From positions 1-44,311 of IMG/VR virus record IMGVR_UViG_3300027881_001711: a stretch of DNA of 44,311 nt, one strand, 5' to 3'. Below the pieces are notes generated by a model. The model saw only the letters and a list, made by a program, of their open reading frames with translations. It was not told where the DNA came from and searched no databases. The position numbers were made by a program, and so were the translations under genes. Origin of the DNA: a virus. Positions within the stretch are counted from its first letter, which is position 1. The number at the start of each line of letters is the position of its first letter. Positions 33,252 to 41,363 of the stretch are shown piece after piece.

Positions 33252-33257
33252 TAAGAT
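33229..33257 (+). promoter_or_regulatory. promoter candidate for a possible leaderless transcript
   Basis: TTGAAT (33229-33234), a 17-base spacer and TAAGAT (33252-33257), with a TG one base upstream of the -10. The ATG of the next gene is at 33265, seven bases after the -10, where transcription would begin, and no ribosome binding site is visible. This fits a leaderless mRNA. Confidence 0.5.
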
Positions 33258-33264
33258 TGGCCAC

Positions 33265-33792
33265 ATGGCCAAAGAACACCTGTTTCAACTACGAAGAAAT
33301 GACGCCCGTACCCAGCGTGACCCGTGGTACACTCCCGAGCGGGATATTGCGCACATTGGGCCCAATATCGTCCACGGCGCAATGGTCTCTATCGAGGAAA
33401 AGTACTGGGAACCGTGGTTCCGAGACTTCCTGCATGACAATGGTGTCACGTACCAGGAGGTTCTCGACACGGAGGCGCCGCGCAAAATGGCGCGGGCCCT
33501 CTCCCAGGTCATAAAGCTCAAGAACCCTGCTGTGGCACTGGAGCAGTCCGGCTTCTCGGACCTGCGACCCGCCATACAGGCCTTGTTCTATGTACGGCTC
33601 GGCCAGGTACTCCTGGCGACTGTCTGGTCCGGTGTGAAGGACGTTGGTAAGCCCGACGACGGGCCGCCAGCGTCCTTCCAGGACCTGCTTAACGACATCA
33701 ACACCCAGTTCCACGAAATCATAGCCTCGGAGCATGCGGATGAGCCGCAAGGGCCCGGGCGTTTGTGCCGTTGCACCAAAGAGACGCCTTAG
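33265..33792 (+). CDS. hypothetical protein, 175 aa
   Basis: The ATG at 33265 is placed exactly at the expected start of transcription from the upstream promoter candidate; the in-frame ORF from 33229 overlaps the promoter. It is a helical soluble protein with several Trp and Tyr residues and no recognised motif. The C-terminus (PGRLCRCTKETP) is polar. It is followed by a 49-base gap before the exonuclease gene. Confidence 0.65.
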   Translation: MAKEHLFQLRRNDARTQRDPWYTPERDIAHIGPNIVHGAMVSIEEKYWEPWFRDFLHDNGVTYQEVLDTEAPRKMARALSQVIKLKNPAVALEQSGFSDLRPAIQALFYVRLGQVLLATVWSGVKDVGKPDDGPPASFQDLLNDINTQFHEIIASEHADEPQGPGRLCRCTKETP

Positions 33793-33841
33793 GCACCCCC
33801 GCGTGGTCATTCTTGACCGCGCAGCACAGCATATTGCTATC

Positions 33842-34645
33842 ATGTCCTCACACTGGTTTGAACGCTTCGCCGGTCGCTTCCACTTCCCACAGAACTACAC
33901 GACTGTGGACGTGGAGACGAATGGCGTAAGTCCAACACAGAGCTTCATCTGCTCAATCGGACACACGATTGTGCGCGCAGGTGTCCCCACTCAAACCAAC
34001 GAGGTCTACCTGAATTGGCCAAACCACCCTGATATCAATCACGAACAGTTCCAGCAGGACCTGCTGCGAACACAGGTCGCAATGGAGCGGCAAGGCAAGC
34101 CGTTCCACCACACGTGGGAGGTTCTGCGCAACCAGGGTGAGGATCCTATTGAGGTCCTCCGCAACCATCTCGACCTGTTCGAGCAAATGGAGGCCCGCCG
34201 CGAGGTCGCTGTCATGCACAATGGCTGGCGCTTCGACGTTGAGTTCTTCCAGGCGCACTTCCACAACTGGCTACGCATCCCGTTCGTGTTTGACCCTGAG
34301 CTGGTCTACGACACGGGAATTGCAGAAAAGGCCAGTCAGTTGCAAGATCAGGATGATCCATTGCCGCTGGCGGGAGAAACCATGCAGCAGTTTGCATGGC
34401 GGATCGGTGGTTTGCGCCGCCGCGGCGTCTTCTGGGCGCTGGATTCGCACTGCAACGAGCGCTACAAGCTCTTTGAGAAGGCCGGCATGGCGGAAACTGA
34501 TGCACACCGCAGCGGCGCAGATAGCCTGCTGCTGTGCCATCTGATGAACTCGCACGCCGAGCTTGCAGGCATGTCGAACAAGATCGACCTGTCTGTCGAA
34601 GGCAATCAGACCGTAGTTGTTGATGACGCTGATGGCGAAGGTTAA
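33842..34645 (+). CDS. DEDD (DnaQ-like) 3'-5' exonuclease, 267 aa
   Basis: The three exonuclease motifs are present: TTVDVETNG (Asp 23, Glu 25), VMHNGWRFDVEFF with its Asp in the middle of the protein, and DAHRSGADSLL near residue 224 giving the His-x4-Asp of the DEDDh subtype. It should remove nucleotides from DNA or RNA 3' ends. Because the polymerase has its own exonuclease domain, this protein is more likely used in recombination or RNA turnover than in proofreading. The ATG at 33842 has no clear ribosome binding site; a further upstream start at 33734 would overlap the preceding gene. Confidence 0.82.
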   Translation: MSSHWFERFAGRFHFPQNYTTVDVETNGVSPTQSFICSIGHTIVRAGVPTQTNEVYLNWPNHPDINHEQFQQDLLRTQVAMERQGKPFHHTWEVLRNQGEDPIEVLRNHLDLFEQMEARREVAVMHNGWRFDVEFFQAHFHNWLRIPFVFDPELVYDTGIAEKASQLQDQDDPLPLAGETMQQFAWRIGGLRRRGVFWALDSHCNERYKLFEKAGMAETDAHRSGADSLLLCHLMNSHAELAGMSNKIDLSVEGNQTVVVDDADGEG

Positions 34646-35249
34646 GCAATACCGTACACCAGAAGCGCTCGCAGCAGCACTCAAGGCACGTGCTGCTAAC
34701 AAGGTACGCCTTCTCGGTGTCGATCTAGGCACAAACTGCGGTGTAGCATGGGCTGATGTTGTACCCAAGAAGCCGCTGTGTGATGCCACGCTATTTGCCG
34801 GGCAGCTCGATCTGAGTGTGCTGCCATACGAAACCGGCCCTCTTCGCTTCATCCGGCTCAAGCAGTTCCTCAGTGTGCTGCAGCCGGATGCGATTGGGTT
34901 TGAGGACGTGAAGTATACGCCAACTGTCAAGAATGGCGGCCCTATTGGCGTTATCATGTCGCGCATATCCAAGTCCGCCGAGCTACTTGGCGGGCTGAAG
35001 GTCATCCTTGCCACGTGGGCAGAGGAGACAGAGGTACCGCTGCAGAGCTTGGGGATCGGTCAGATCAAGAAGTACGCCACCAACAAAGGCAACGCAGGGA
35101 AGGAAGCTATGATCGCTGCTGCTAACGAACGGTACGGCGTCAATCTGGATGCCAAGGACTACAAGTCCACCGGCGTTGACAACCTTGCAGACGCGCTGCA
35201 CATCTGCGCCATGATGATCGAGGGTTACACTGTGGGATTGAGTACGTGA
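34632..35249 (+). CDS. RuvC-like Holliday-junction resolvase, 205 aa
   Basis: This is an RNase H-fold nuclease with RuvC-type catalytic acidic residues: LLGVDLGTNCGVAW (Asp 31), AIGFEDVKY (Glu 91) and VDNLADALHI (Asp 183 and Asp 187). It likely resolves branched replication or recombination intermediates before packaging. ATG codons at 34623 and 34632 are both possible and neither has a strong ribosome binding site. It overlaps the exonuclease gene and the next gene (GTGA), so it is part of one translational unit. Confidence 0.8.
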   Translation: MAKVKQYRTPEALAAALKARAANKVRLLGVDLGTNCGVAWADVVPKKPLCDATLFAGQLDLSVLPYETGPLRFIRLKQFLSVLQPDAIGFEDVKYTPTVKNGGPIGVIMSRISKSAELLGGLKVILATWAEETEVPLQSLGIGQIKKYATNKGNAGKEAMIAAANERYGVNLDAKDYKSTGVDNLADALHICAMMIEGYTVGLST

Positions 35250-35776
35250 CCCCGTACATTCGGCTTGTGGGCCCTTGTCAGTACCCATCGTGTACCCGAG
35301 TCCACGGAAATGCTGCAGACATGTTTGCCGAAGAGTATCTGAACTACTCAGCAGCAATACCTGAGCTTTCGTGGATGCATAATACATGCGCAGTACGTTT
35401 CCTTAACGAGGCAAGAATGCCTGGTGTATTGGCGATGCAGTGGGGGCAGTATGGGGGCGTCCTACAAACTGCAGCATACAGTAGATCGCTCCAAATCGGC
35501 ACGCGCGGCAAGTACTTCGTGACCATCAACAGCAGCAGGACACGATATACGTCAAGCAACATGATAATCTGGGTACCTGACTACCATATCACAGTCCTCT
35601 GTGACGGCCACTGGGTAGGCGGCTCGGTGTCGCCCTCATTCACGGACGCGTTGCAATATGCCAAGCGTCAAATACAGTGGGACCGACGAGAGGGCCAGAA
35701 ACTACGCATTACGCAGGCCGCTACTATGCAGATTGCACCTACCCGTAACCTACGGAGGATACGCCTCAAGTCATGA
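35246..35776 (+). CDS. Cys/His-motif protein, paralogue 1, 176 aa
   Basis: A GTG start overlaps the resolvase stop. The N-terminus has C-x4-C (CQYPSC) and later W-x-H-x2-CA (WMHNTCA), a possible zinc site. It resembles the next gene in order and spacing: the same two motifs, a strand similar to MIIWVPDYHITVLCDGH, a charged helix and an almost identical C-terminal end (RNLRRIRLKS). The pair looks like an old tandem duplication. Function unknown. Confidence 0.7.
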   Translation: MTPYIRLVGPCQYPSCTRVHGNAADMFAEEYLNYSAAIPELSWMHNTCAVRFLNEARMPGVLAMQWGQYGGVLQTAAYSRSLQIGTRGKYFVTINSSRTRYTSSNMIIWVPDYHITVLCDGHWVGGSVSPSFTDALQYAKRQIQWDRREGQKLRITQAATMQIAPTRNLRRIRLKS

Positions 35777-36399
35777 GTACATGGCCCCCGTTTCACTATG
35801 AGACAACGTGCGCACATCCGCAGTGCCAACGCCCAAAGGACATTGGGCTTAACGTAGCTGCTATCAAGCATCCGGTGGTAGATAGGGAAAAACACGGTGA
35901 GTACGCGTGCATTACATGGGCGCATATCGCTTGCGCGAGTCAGATGCTTGTGGCCATAGCCACACATCGCGGTGTAACGCTCGTGTGGGATCACTGGGGC
36001 ACACAGATGATGGGCACGAATGCCATATACACGTCTGCACCGTTTATCGTAGCGGATGAACTGGTACCGAGTCCACCGCGTTTCCGTCCACGCGTTGGCA
36101 GCCCAGACGCATGCTATTCTGCGAGCATTACGCCAAGCCACATAAAGTCTATAGGCAATGGCGCTACGCTATGGTTTCCCAACTATTGGCTTGCCATGTT
36201 CTGTAACGGAGTGCCAACACTACGTACGATATGCGCATCACTTACGCATGCCGGGGAGGTCGCTGCAGCATGTGTGAAAAGAGAGCTGCAGCTCGACAAG
36301 GAGGTCGCTAAGGAGCGAAAGGCCGCACAAGCAGCGGAACTACACGTACGTAACCCCAGAAGGATACGACTCAAATCTTGTTCACAGGAACAAACTTAG
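35773..36399 (+). CDS. Cys/His-motif protein, paralogue 2, 208 aa
   Basis: The gene is coupled by ATGA to its paralogue, and a GGAGGATACG site lies upstream. It has C-x4-C (CAHPQC), W-x-H-x2-CA (WAHIACA), a matching strand (TLWFPNYWLAMFCNG) and the same tail (RNPRRIRLKS), after which it continues for nine extra residues. A long Lys/Glu-rich helix precedes the tail. The extra codons run through copy E of the recurring dyad. Confidence 0.7.
   Translation: MSTWPPFHYETTCAHPQCQRPKDIGLNVAAIKHPVVDREKHGEYACITWAHIACASQMLVAIATHRGVTLVWDHWGTQMMGTNAIYTSAPFIVADELVPSPPRFRPRVGSPDACYSASITPSHIKSIGNGATLWFPNYWLAMFCNGVPTLRTICASLTHAGEVAAACVKRELQLDKEVAKERKAAQAAELHVRNPRRIRLKSCSQEQT
36378..36393. promoter_or_regulatory. 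recurring dyad copy E (TTGTTC-ACAG-GAACAA)
   Basis: This exact copy overlaps the last codons of the paralogue 2 gene and lies five bases before the AGGAGG (36398-36403) used by the next gene. Unlike copies B and D it leaves the ribosome binding site free. Confidence 0.6.
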
Positions 36400-36407
36400 G
36401 AGGCAAT

Positions 36408-37124
36408 GTGCCTAACACAGTGCTATTTGTGGGAGCAACGATAAAAGCCGCTCAAGACTGCGACCAATTCTTTGGCCCAGTGAAGATACCCGGATCGATG
36501 ACCAGGCAGGCAACGATCGACAACCATCATAACAAGGTGCTGGAGGCGCGTGGCGAACACAAGCACGCTGATGCCTGCGCATATGCCGGAAGCGTGCTGG
36601 GCAATGACCAGCAGTACGAGAATCGCGTGCATCATCCATACCTAGCCGTACTCGCTTCCGTAGCTGTCCACGATGTGGACGGCAAGACGCTGTACCAGCA
36701 AACCGCGACAGATCCGATATCTCGGGGCAAAGTGGCGATACCGCTGCTTGGCTTCTTCAGAGAGAACTACCCACGGCAGTTCTCTGCGTCGCTACGTCAC
36801 GGTACGGATGCAGACGCCGACGTACTAATCTTCGGCTTCAGCATCAAGCAGATCCTGCGCATTGCAGCCGCTGAAGTGCTGGGCCGGAATGCCGAGGCCC
36901 CCGATACTGAGCAGCTTCCGCTGCCTGTACGCCTATGGCACAATCCCACAGGCGTATTCGATCCGCTTGACATTCTGTTGCCCGTAGGCGATCGTAAAGA
37001 GTTGGATGTCTACAGCCTGCTGCGCTTCTTCAAGCTCGAGGCAACGCCGCTGGAGATGGCAACGGACGCCAGTAAGTTGGCAGATGTAACCAGACTACTT
37101 GTGGAGAGGGCGCAACTCGCGTAA
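36408..37124 (+). CDS. hypothetical protein, 238 aa, GTG start
   Basis: A GTG at 36408 follows AGGAGG (36398-36403) with four bases of spacing and is preferred to the in-frame TTG at 36378, which lies inside the recurring dyad. The protein is alpha/beta with no recognised motif. It overlaps nothing downstream; a six-base gap leads to the next gene. Confidence 0.7.
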   Translation: MPNTVLFVGATIKAAQDCDQFFGPVKIPGSMTRQATIDNHHNKVLEARGEHKHADACAYAGSVLGNDQQYENRVHHPYLAVLASVAVHDVDGKTLYQQTATDPISRGKVAIPLLGFFRENYPRQFSASLRHGTDADADVLIFGFSIKQILRIAAAEVLGRNAEAPDTEQLPLPVRLWHNPTGVFDPLDILLPVGDRKELDVYSLLRFFKLEATPLEMATDASKLADVTRLLVERAQLA

Positions 37125-37130
37125 GCACCT

Positions 37131-37868
37131 ATGCCAGCACCTGAACGCCCTGGTAAACAGTGGTCCGACAAGCTTGAGCGTACGCCCATGCCGTCGGCCG
37201 ACATGAAGTTCATGGCTGCGGACTATGCGGAGGAGTGGCACTTCTTCAATCATGGCGCACTGTTTGCCTTTGCTGGCCTGACAACAGATCCGGTCGCAGA
37301 CTGGTTTGCACAGCAACCAGAGGGCATGGAGGTGCTGATGCAGCCATACAAGCGCGAGCTCTTTGAGGGGCTAGCGGGCGACAACGCCGTACAGGCGTTA
37401 TCACCGCGCGGCGTGCCGTGGAGCAATGTGCTGTGTGCCGTCAGGAAGGAGTTCTGGGAGTCATTGTGGCTTACTGTGGGCGGTGTAGCTGTTGTTGACC
37501 GACCAGCACAAGTCTACTCCCAGGTCTTCTCCGGCGACATCGAGATGCTTGACCCGGGCGAAGTTGAGCGTCACACTATCTTACAGCCTGGCGTACGCAC
37601 GATTACCGTTACGGTGTTTTGTGTTGATGGCAACAAGGCGCGATGGGAGATACGTCCAGCTGCAAGTGCGGCTGGTGTCCCCCGCTTCGTGCAGGTGCCG
37701 CCACGGCCGGAGGTAGTGAGCATGGGACGCGCTGTGCTATCTGGCGACCTAGAGCACCTGCAGCACAAGGACAATCCTGCGTTCCAGCCGCTCCTGGACA
37801 AATTCAAGTCGATTGTGACCGGAGGAAACCAACATGAGGGTGGTTCTAACCACACCAACGGCTCTTGA
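37131..37868 (+). CDS. hypothetical protein, 245 aa
   Basis: An alpha/beta protein with predicted strands in the second half (VRTITVTVFCVDGNKARWEI) and a His/Asn/Gly-rich C-terminus (GGNQHEGGSNHTNG). No family is recognised. The ribosome binding site of the next gene (GGAGG, about 37821) is within its 3' end, and the two genes overlap by 35 bases. Confidence 0.65.
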   Translation: MPAPERPGKQWSDKLERTPMPSADMKFMAADYAEEWHFFNHGALFAFAGLTTDPVADWFAQQPEGMEVLMQPYKRELFEGLAGDNAVQALSPRGVPWSNVLCAVRKEFWESLWLTVGGVAVVDRPAQVYSQVFSGDIEMLDPGEVERHTILQPGVRTITVTVFCVDGNKARWEIRPAASAAGVPRFVQVPPRPEVVSMGRAVLSGDLEHLQHKDNPAFQPLLDKFKSIVTGGNQHEGGSNHTNGS

Positions 37869-38160
37869 GGGGTCGTGGCAGCTACAAGACGCAGAGGGCA
37901 AGGTGGTAGCCGACAGCAAGAACCTGACCGGCGCTAAGCTGGTGATTACGCCGCACTTCTACCAGAGTGTGCTCGTACAGACGCTGCTGCGAGTCATCAC
38001 GCATGGCGCAAAGGGCCGGCAGCAGAAACAGGCGCTGCGTATCGGTGCGACCTCTGGAAAGATCGCTGCACACGATCTGGACAAGCCCGCCAAGCCCATC
38101 GTACCCAAGTTTGACGCTGCGTCGCCACGTGTACCTAAACCCAAAACGGATGCGAAATGA
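37834..38160 (+). CDS. hypothetical basic protein, 108 aa
   Basis: A good GGAGG precedes the ATG. The N-terminus looks like beta strands (MRVVLTTPTALEGSWQLQDA) and the C-terminal 50 residues are Lys/Pro/Ala-rich and probably disordered. It is coupled by ATGA to the next gene. Function unknown. Confidence 0.65.
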   Translation: MRVVLTTPTALEGSWQLQDAEGKVVADSKNLTGAKLVITPHFYQSVLVQTLLRVITHGAKGRQQKQALRIGATSGKIAAHDLDKPAKPIVPKFDAASPRVPKPKTDAK

Positions 38161-38834
38161 GCGCCCCCGACATTACATGCGCGGAAGCGCACGACGCTGA
38201 AGTGAAGCGTGTGGCGCGTAGCCTCGGGCAGGCGCTGCAGGAACACGATGCGGTTGCACCTACTGTCACGGAGGCGCTAACGCCGTCTGAGACTGAAGAG
38301 GTACTGAAGCGGCTGATACAGGCGCTGCAGCTCGCGAGCGAAACGTTGTCCAGCGATGTCCGCGGACGCATCTGGATCGTACATGGCACCATCGGCGATG
38401 CCGGGACCGTACAGACCTGCGAGACACGCAAGGAGCTCTTCGACTTCATCGAGAAGCTACGTGCGCAGCAGAACGCTGATCTGGCCAACGAGTACTACTT
38501 GCACATTTTCTACGGGCAGCGGTGGCAGATCCAGAAGGGCCGCGTGTGGAAGCTGTGGGACGGCCAGGCATTCGAGGCTATTGGAGACGACGACGTCGCC
38601 GACTACCTTGATGGTTCTGGCAGTATGCGCTCGCAAGCAACCATGGAACACGCGCTGGCAACTTCTCGAGAACCTACTGCCCGCGACATACCTACGCCAT
38701 CCGAATGGGTGCAGGATGCCGCGGAAGAAGCTGAGGCAGCAGCCGAAGAACTGCAAACTGCGCCGCGTGTTGTCGGCGAAGATCCACCGGAGCCGGCAGC
38801 GCCGCCCGATACCGATCCCGACATCACAGATTAA
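38157..38834 (+). CDS. hypothetical protein with acidic proline-rich tail, 225 aa
   Basis: The first 90 residues are helical; the middle has aromatic strands (YLHIFYGQRWQIQKGRVWKLW, here broken by basic residues). The last 60 residues are Glu/Ala- then Pro/Asp-rich (acidic, probably disordered). This is the last gene before a terminator. No family is recognised. Confidence 0.65.
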   Translation: MSAPDITCAEAHDAEVKRVARSLGQALQEHDAVAPTVTEALTPSETEEVLKRLIQALQLASETLSSDVRGRIWIVHGTIGDAGTVQTCETRKELFDFIEKLRAQQNADLANEYYLHIFYGQRWQIQKGRVWKLWDGQAFEAIGDDDVADYLDGSGSMRSQATMEHALATSREPTARDIPTPSEWVQDAAEEAEAAAEELQTAPRVVGEDPPEPAAPPDTDPDITD

Positions 38835-38860
38835 CCTGTCGCCATAAACCGGGCATTATA

Positions 38861-38897
38861 AAGAGCCGGACCTTAAAGGGTCCTGGCTCTTTTTTTG
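38861..38897 (+). terminator. intrinsic terminator
   Basis: AAGAGCC-GGACC (38861-38872) pairs with GGTCC-T-GGCTCTT (38879-38891) around a short loop, and the T-run continues to 38896. It is a strong stop for the operon that ends at 38834. Confidence 0.88.
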
Positions 38898-38920
38898 TCC
38901 CTAGCCGGGAGGAGATGGTG

Positions 38921-38947
38921 ATGCGTAGAGACTTTGCGTATGAGTGA
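38921..38947 (+). CDS. possible 8-codon leader ORF
   Basis: The strong site GGGAGGAG (38907-38914) is correctly spaced for the ATG at 38921, not for the gene start at 38940. That frame encodes MRRDFAYE and stops at 38945-38947, overlapping the next ATG. The next gene would then be translated by re-initiation after this leader. It may simply be a spacer, with ribosomes reaching 38940 directly. Confidence 0.3.
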   Translation: MRRDFAYE

Positions 38948-39296
38948 GGCGGGAACTGCCGCCGCTGCGGCGTTTCGTGACACGCCGCTACCCTTCTTGA
39001 CCCGTCGCGGCTACGTACACAAGATCGAGTACGATGTCACGACGGCGGGCAGGACCTACTACGCGCGGATCGTCTACAAAACTGAGGATGATTGCGCGCG
39101 TGCTGGAGTACCGTATACGCCCCACGTTGGGGTAAGCCAACTGCAGGGTACGCCGCTTAGAGGGCGACCGATGGAGCTGTTGGCTACCGAGGAGGACTAC
39201 CACAGGATGCGGCATTGTCTGCCATACAAGATACCGTCAGCTGACGGTACCTTCGTGTTGGCATGGGAGCCGCGTCCACCACTGGAGTCGACATGA
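38940..39296 (+). CDS. hypothetical protein, 118 aa
   Basis: The ATG at 38940 lies outside normal spacing from the upstream ribosome binding site and may depend on the leader ORF. The protein is alpha/beta with an N-terminal Ala-rich helix. It is the first gene after the terminator and is coupled to the next gene by ATGA. No motif is recognised. Confidence 0.65.
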   Translation: MSEAGTAAAAAFRDTPLPFLTRRGYVHKIEYDVTTAGRTYYARIVYKTEDDCARAGVPYTPHVGVSQLQGTPLRGRPMELLATEEDYHRMRHCLPYKIPSADGTFVLAWEPRPPLEST

Positions 39297-40873
39297 CTGA
39301 GATAGCGATGCTGCAGATGGGCGGCGTAAAGGCCGCAGTGAACGTTAGCGAAAAGGCCGAGAAGCCACAGTTTCATGCTACCATGCCGCAGGTGAACGTG
39401 CTGGCTGACCACCTATTCGCGCTGTACAAGCAGGGGGCACACTGGCCGAAGTCAGTGTTCTCCGAGCACAGTAGCTCTGTAATCTTGCAGGCCGTACGCC
39501 TATTTTGCCAGCAGGTGAACTACGAGCGTAGCCAGCACGATATGCCGCAGTTGGACCCATTGCAGCTAGAAGTGCTTGTCGCTGCGCAGACCGTAGCGCT
39601 AGTGCCACCGCTGCAAGCGTTGTGTGCCTGGACCGTCCTGGCGCGGATTGGTGCACGTGCCATGCGAGCAAAGCTCGCAGGTCATGTGGCCATACTGCCA
39701 ATGCCACCACGCAGCGGGGTCAAACTGAGCCGACCGGCAGACAACGTGGGCAAGACCCACTATGTTGTCACGCACGTATACGGCGATCACTTCATGTGTC
39801 GCGGGTACGTGTTGCGCTGTAAGGACAACGGGGAGTGGGAGCTTGGTGCAGCTGGCGGTAACAGGTGGCTGAAGGACCTGTGGCTTACGCCAGGGCTGCA
39901 AACGATCAACGCATTGCTTGAGGCCAAGAAGCAAAAACTGCAACGCGGACACCACGGCAGTAGACGTCTGCAGCGAAGCTGCAACAGCTACCGGCGTAGG
40001 ATCGAACACGCGCGTGAAGCAGCAGGGCTTAGCACCAAGAATTTTGGTGCAGCCGGGGGAACACGCCTTGATCTCGAGAACAGGGCCATCATGGACGCCT
40101 CTTTGGCGTGCATCAGGGCAATGCTGGCACAGGTGATTGTTTACCGGGAGGACGGTGTCCTCGACGGTATTGTCAGCCGGTGCAAGTCCACAAAGGCCGC
40201 GCTGCTTGCTGATGCAACAGCGGCAGGTCCGGACGCGCAGGCCTTTCGCTACCACCTACAGCGCTGGCAAACTGCACACAACCACTTCAAGCCAGTACGT
40301 GGACCGCTTGTCTTCCCGCGCGGGTACATGGTCTTCCCTGCAGCAAGTGTGCCAGCCGGCATCCCGCCAGACGCCCATACGGCAGACATTATGGGCGTGG
40401 CAGGCGTCGCAGTGAGTGCTGAATACCTGGCGACGCGTGACGACGCTGCGCAGCTCAGGCGGCACCCAGCGGCCCTCCCAGAGGTCGAGGATCTCACGCC
40501 ACTGATCGCTGCTTGCGGAGCTGCCACTATCAACGGCGGCGCGCCCATCGACCAACTGGATGTGATCTGCAAGGATGCAGAGGGAGAAGAAACTGCCGAC
40601 GAGGGTACGCTGTACATGCGCTATACCGTGCGTGGCTGCGAGCCCGTCGACATGCTGCTGGATGAGTTTCAACGCAGAGCTATGGTGCAGTTCGTACCGA
40701 TGGTCAAGAACTTCCAGCGGCGGCGCCTTGTCGCGGAAGATCTGCAAGGCACGCGCCATGGCGTGCGCTTTGCGCTATCGCACTTGGACATCAGCCCGAG
40801 GTTTGCATGTCGACTACGGAGAGGCTCCAAGAGGTCGAATACCACGGCGACCAAGACGTCACCGTCTGGATAG
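39293..40873 (+). CDS. hypothetical protein, 526 aa
   Basis: The start overlaps the preceding stop. The protein has helical segments at both ends and a basic middle region (about residues 220-260, rich in Arg and Lys: KQKLQRGHHGSRRLQRS). It has no membrane segment or catalytic motif that I recognise. The next gene overlaps its last 67 bases. It may belong to a late or virion-associated set because of its position before the portal region, but this is weak. Confidence 0.65.
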   Translation: MTEIAMLQMGGVKAAVNVSEKAEKPQFHATMPQVNVLADHLFALYKQGAHWPKSVFSEHSSSVILQAVRLFCQQVNYERSQHDMPQLDPLQLEVLVAAQTVALVPPLQALCAWTVLARIGARAMRAKLAGHVAILPMPPRSGVKLSRPADNVGKTHYVVTHVYGDHFMCRGYVLRCKDNGEWELGAAGGNRWLKDLWLTPGLQTINALLEAKKQKLQRGHHGSRRLQRSCNSYRRRIEHAREAAGLSTKNFGAAGGTRLDLENRAIMDASLACIRAMLAQVIVYREDGVLDGIVSRCKSTKAALLADATAAGPDAQAFRYHLQRWQTAHNHFKPVRGPLVFPRGYMVFPAASVPAGIPPDAHTADIMGVAGVAVSAEYLATRDDAAQLRRHPAALPEVEDLTPLIAACGAATINGGAPIDQLDVICKDAEGEETADEGTLYMRYTVRGCEPVDMLLDEFQRRAMVQFVPMVKNFQRRRLVAEDLQGTRHGVRFALSHLDISPRFACRLRRGSKRSNTTATKTSPSG

Positions 40874-41100
40874 ATGACCTCAACGGCGAGGATGACCCTA
40901 AGATCTTCCCGCTATGGCCAGCAGATTATCCTGCACACCTGGCTGTATGCATGGAGCAAGATGGGTCGCTACACATAGCACGTTCGCGGCAAACTATGCT
41001 AGCCGCGCGCCATATCGATCGCCTCTGGTTTTGCAACATACCGGAGGCGCCATTCCTTGCTGAAACAACAGATATCGGTCCAGGAGGCTTAGATGGCTAG
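40807..41100 (+). CDS. hypothetical protein, 97 aa
   Basis: GAGG precedes the ATG with short spacing, and the ORF overlaps the end of the 526-residue gene by 67 bases. It is a small acidic, alpha/beta protein with a Trp/Pro-rich middle (FPLWPADYPAHLAV). No family is recognised. It overlaps the next small ORF by eight bases. Confidence 0.6.
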   Translation: MSTTERLQEVEYHGDQDVTVWIDDLNGEDDPKIFPLWPADYPAHLAVCMEQDGSLHIARSRQTMLAARHIDRLWFCNIPEAPFLAETTDIGPGGLDG

Positions 41101-41242
41101 TAGCGTCTGCGAGAGAGAGGTAGTCGGGGCAATCGAGGAGCATGCAACCACGCGCCCCGAGGAGGAGCGGCTTGACTGGCTGCGCGATGCCCAGGATTTC
41201 ATCGAGAGTGACATCAAGGGCAACGGTACCGCGGCCGGATAA
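41093..41242 (+). CDS. hypothetical small acidic protein, 49 aa
   Basis: A short ORF with an excellent ribosome binding site AGGAGG (41082-41087) and an eight-base overlap with the preceding gene. The peptide is mostly helix-forming and acidic (IEEHATTRPEEERLDWLRDA). Its strong initiation signal and fit between neighbours argue that it is real. Function unknown. Confidence 0.6.
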   Translation: MASSVCEREVVGAIEEHATTRPEEERLDWLRDAQDFIESDIKGNGTAAG

Positions 41243-41298
41243 TCCTCTGGATTTGCCGTTGCGGGCTGGTATTCTGTGCGGCAATACGCTAAATTCAA

Positions 41299-41342
41299 TC
41301 CCGGGGCGCCATCAGGACGCGGCGCCCCGGGACTGCTTTCTT
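41299..41342 (+). terminator. very strong GC-rich hairpin, terminator
   Basis: TCCCGGGGCGCC (41299-41310) and GGCGCCCCGGGA (41321-41332) form a perfect 12-bp stem with a 10-base loop, followed by CTGCTTTCTT. An extended -10-like site (TGGTATTCT, 41267-41275) lies 24 bases before the hairpin, so a second short promoter-to-terminator unit is possible. It ends the operon at 39293-41242. Confidence 0.75.
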
Positions 41343-41363
41343 ACCCCCTACGAATGCGCGGAT

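Noticed and set aside
33813-33843. TTGACC-N19-TATCAT as a promoter for the exonuclease gene
   Set aside because: The -10 overlaps the ATG at 33842, so transcription would begin inside the gene after its start codon.
3189-36393. Recurring dyad as a LexA box
   Set aside because: Gram-positive type LexA boxes have GAAC-N4-GTTC; here the arms are in the opposite order (GTTC-N4-GAAC), so this is not a match.
41142-41363. N-terminal extension of the proline-rich protein
   Set aside because: The open frame runs through a perfect 12-bp terminator hairpin and overlaps the small gene at 41093; the start at 41364 is more reasonable.
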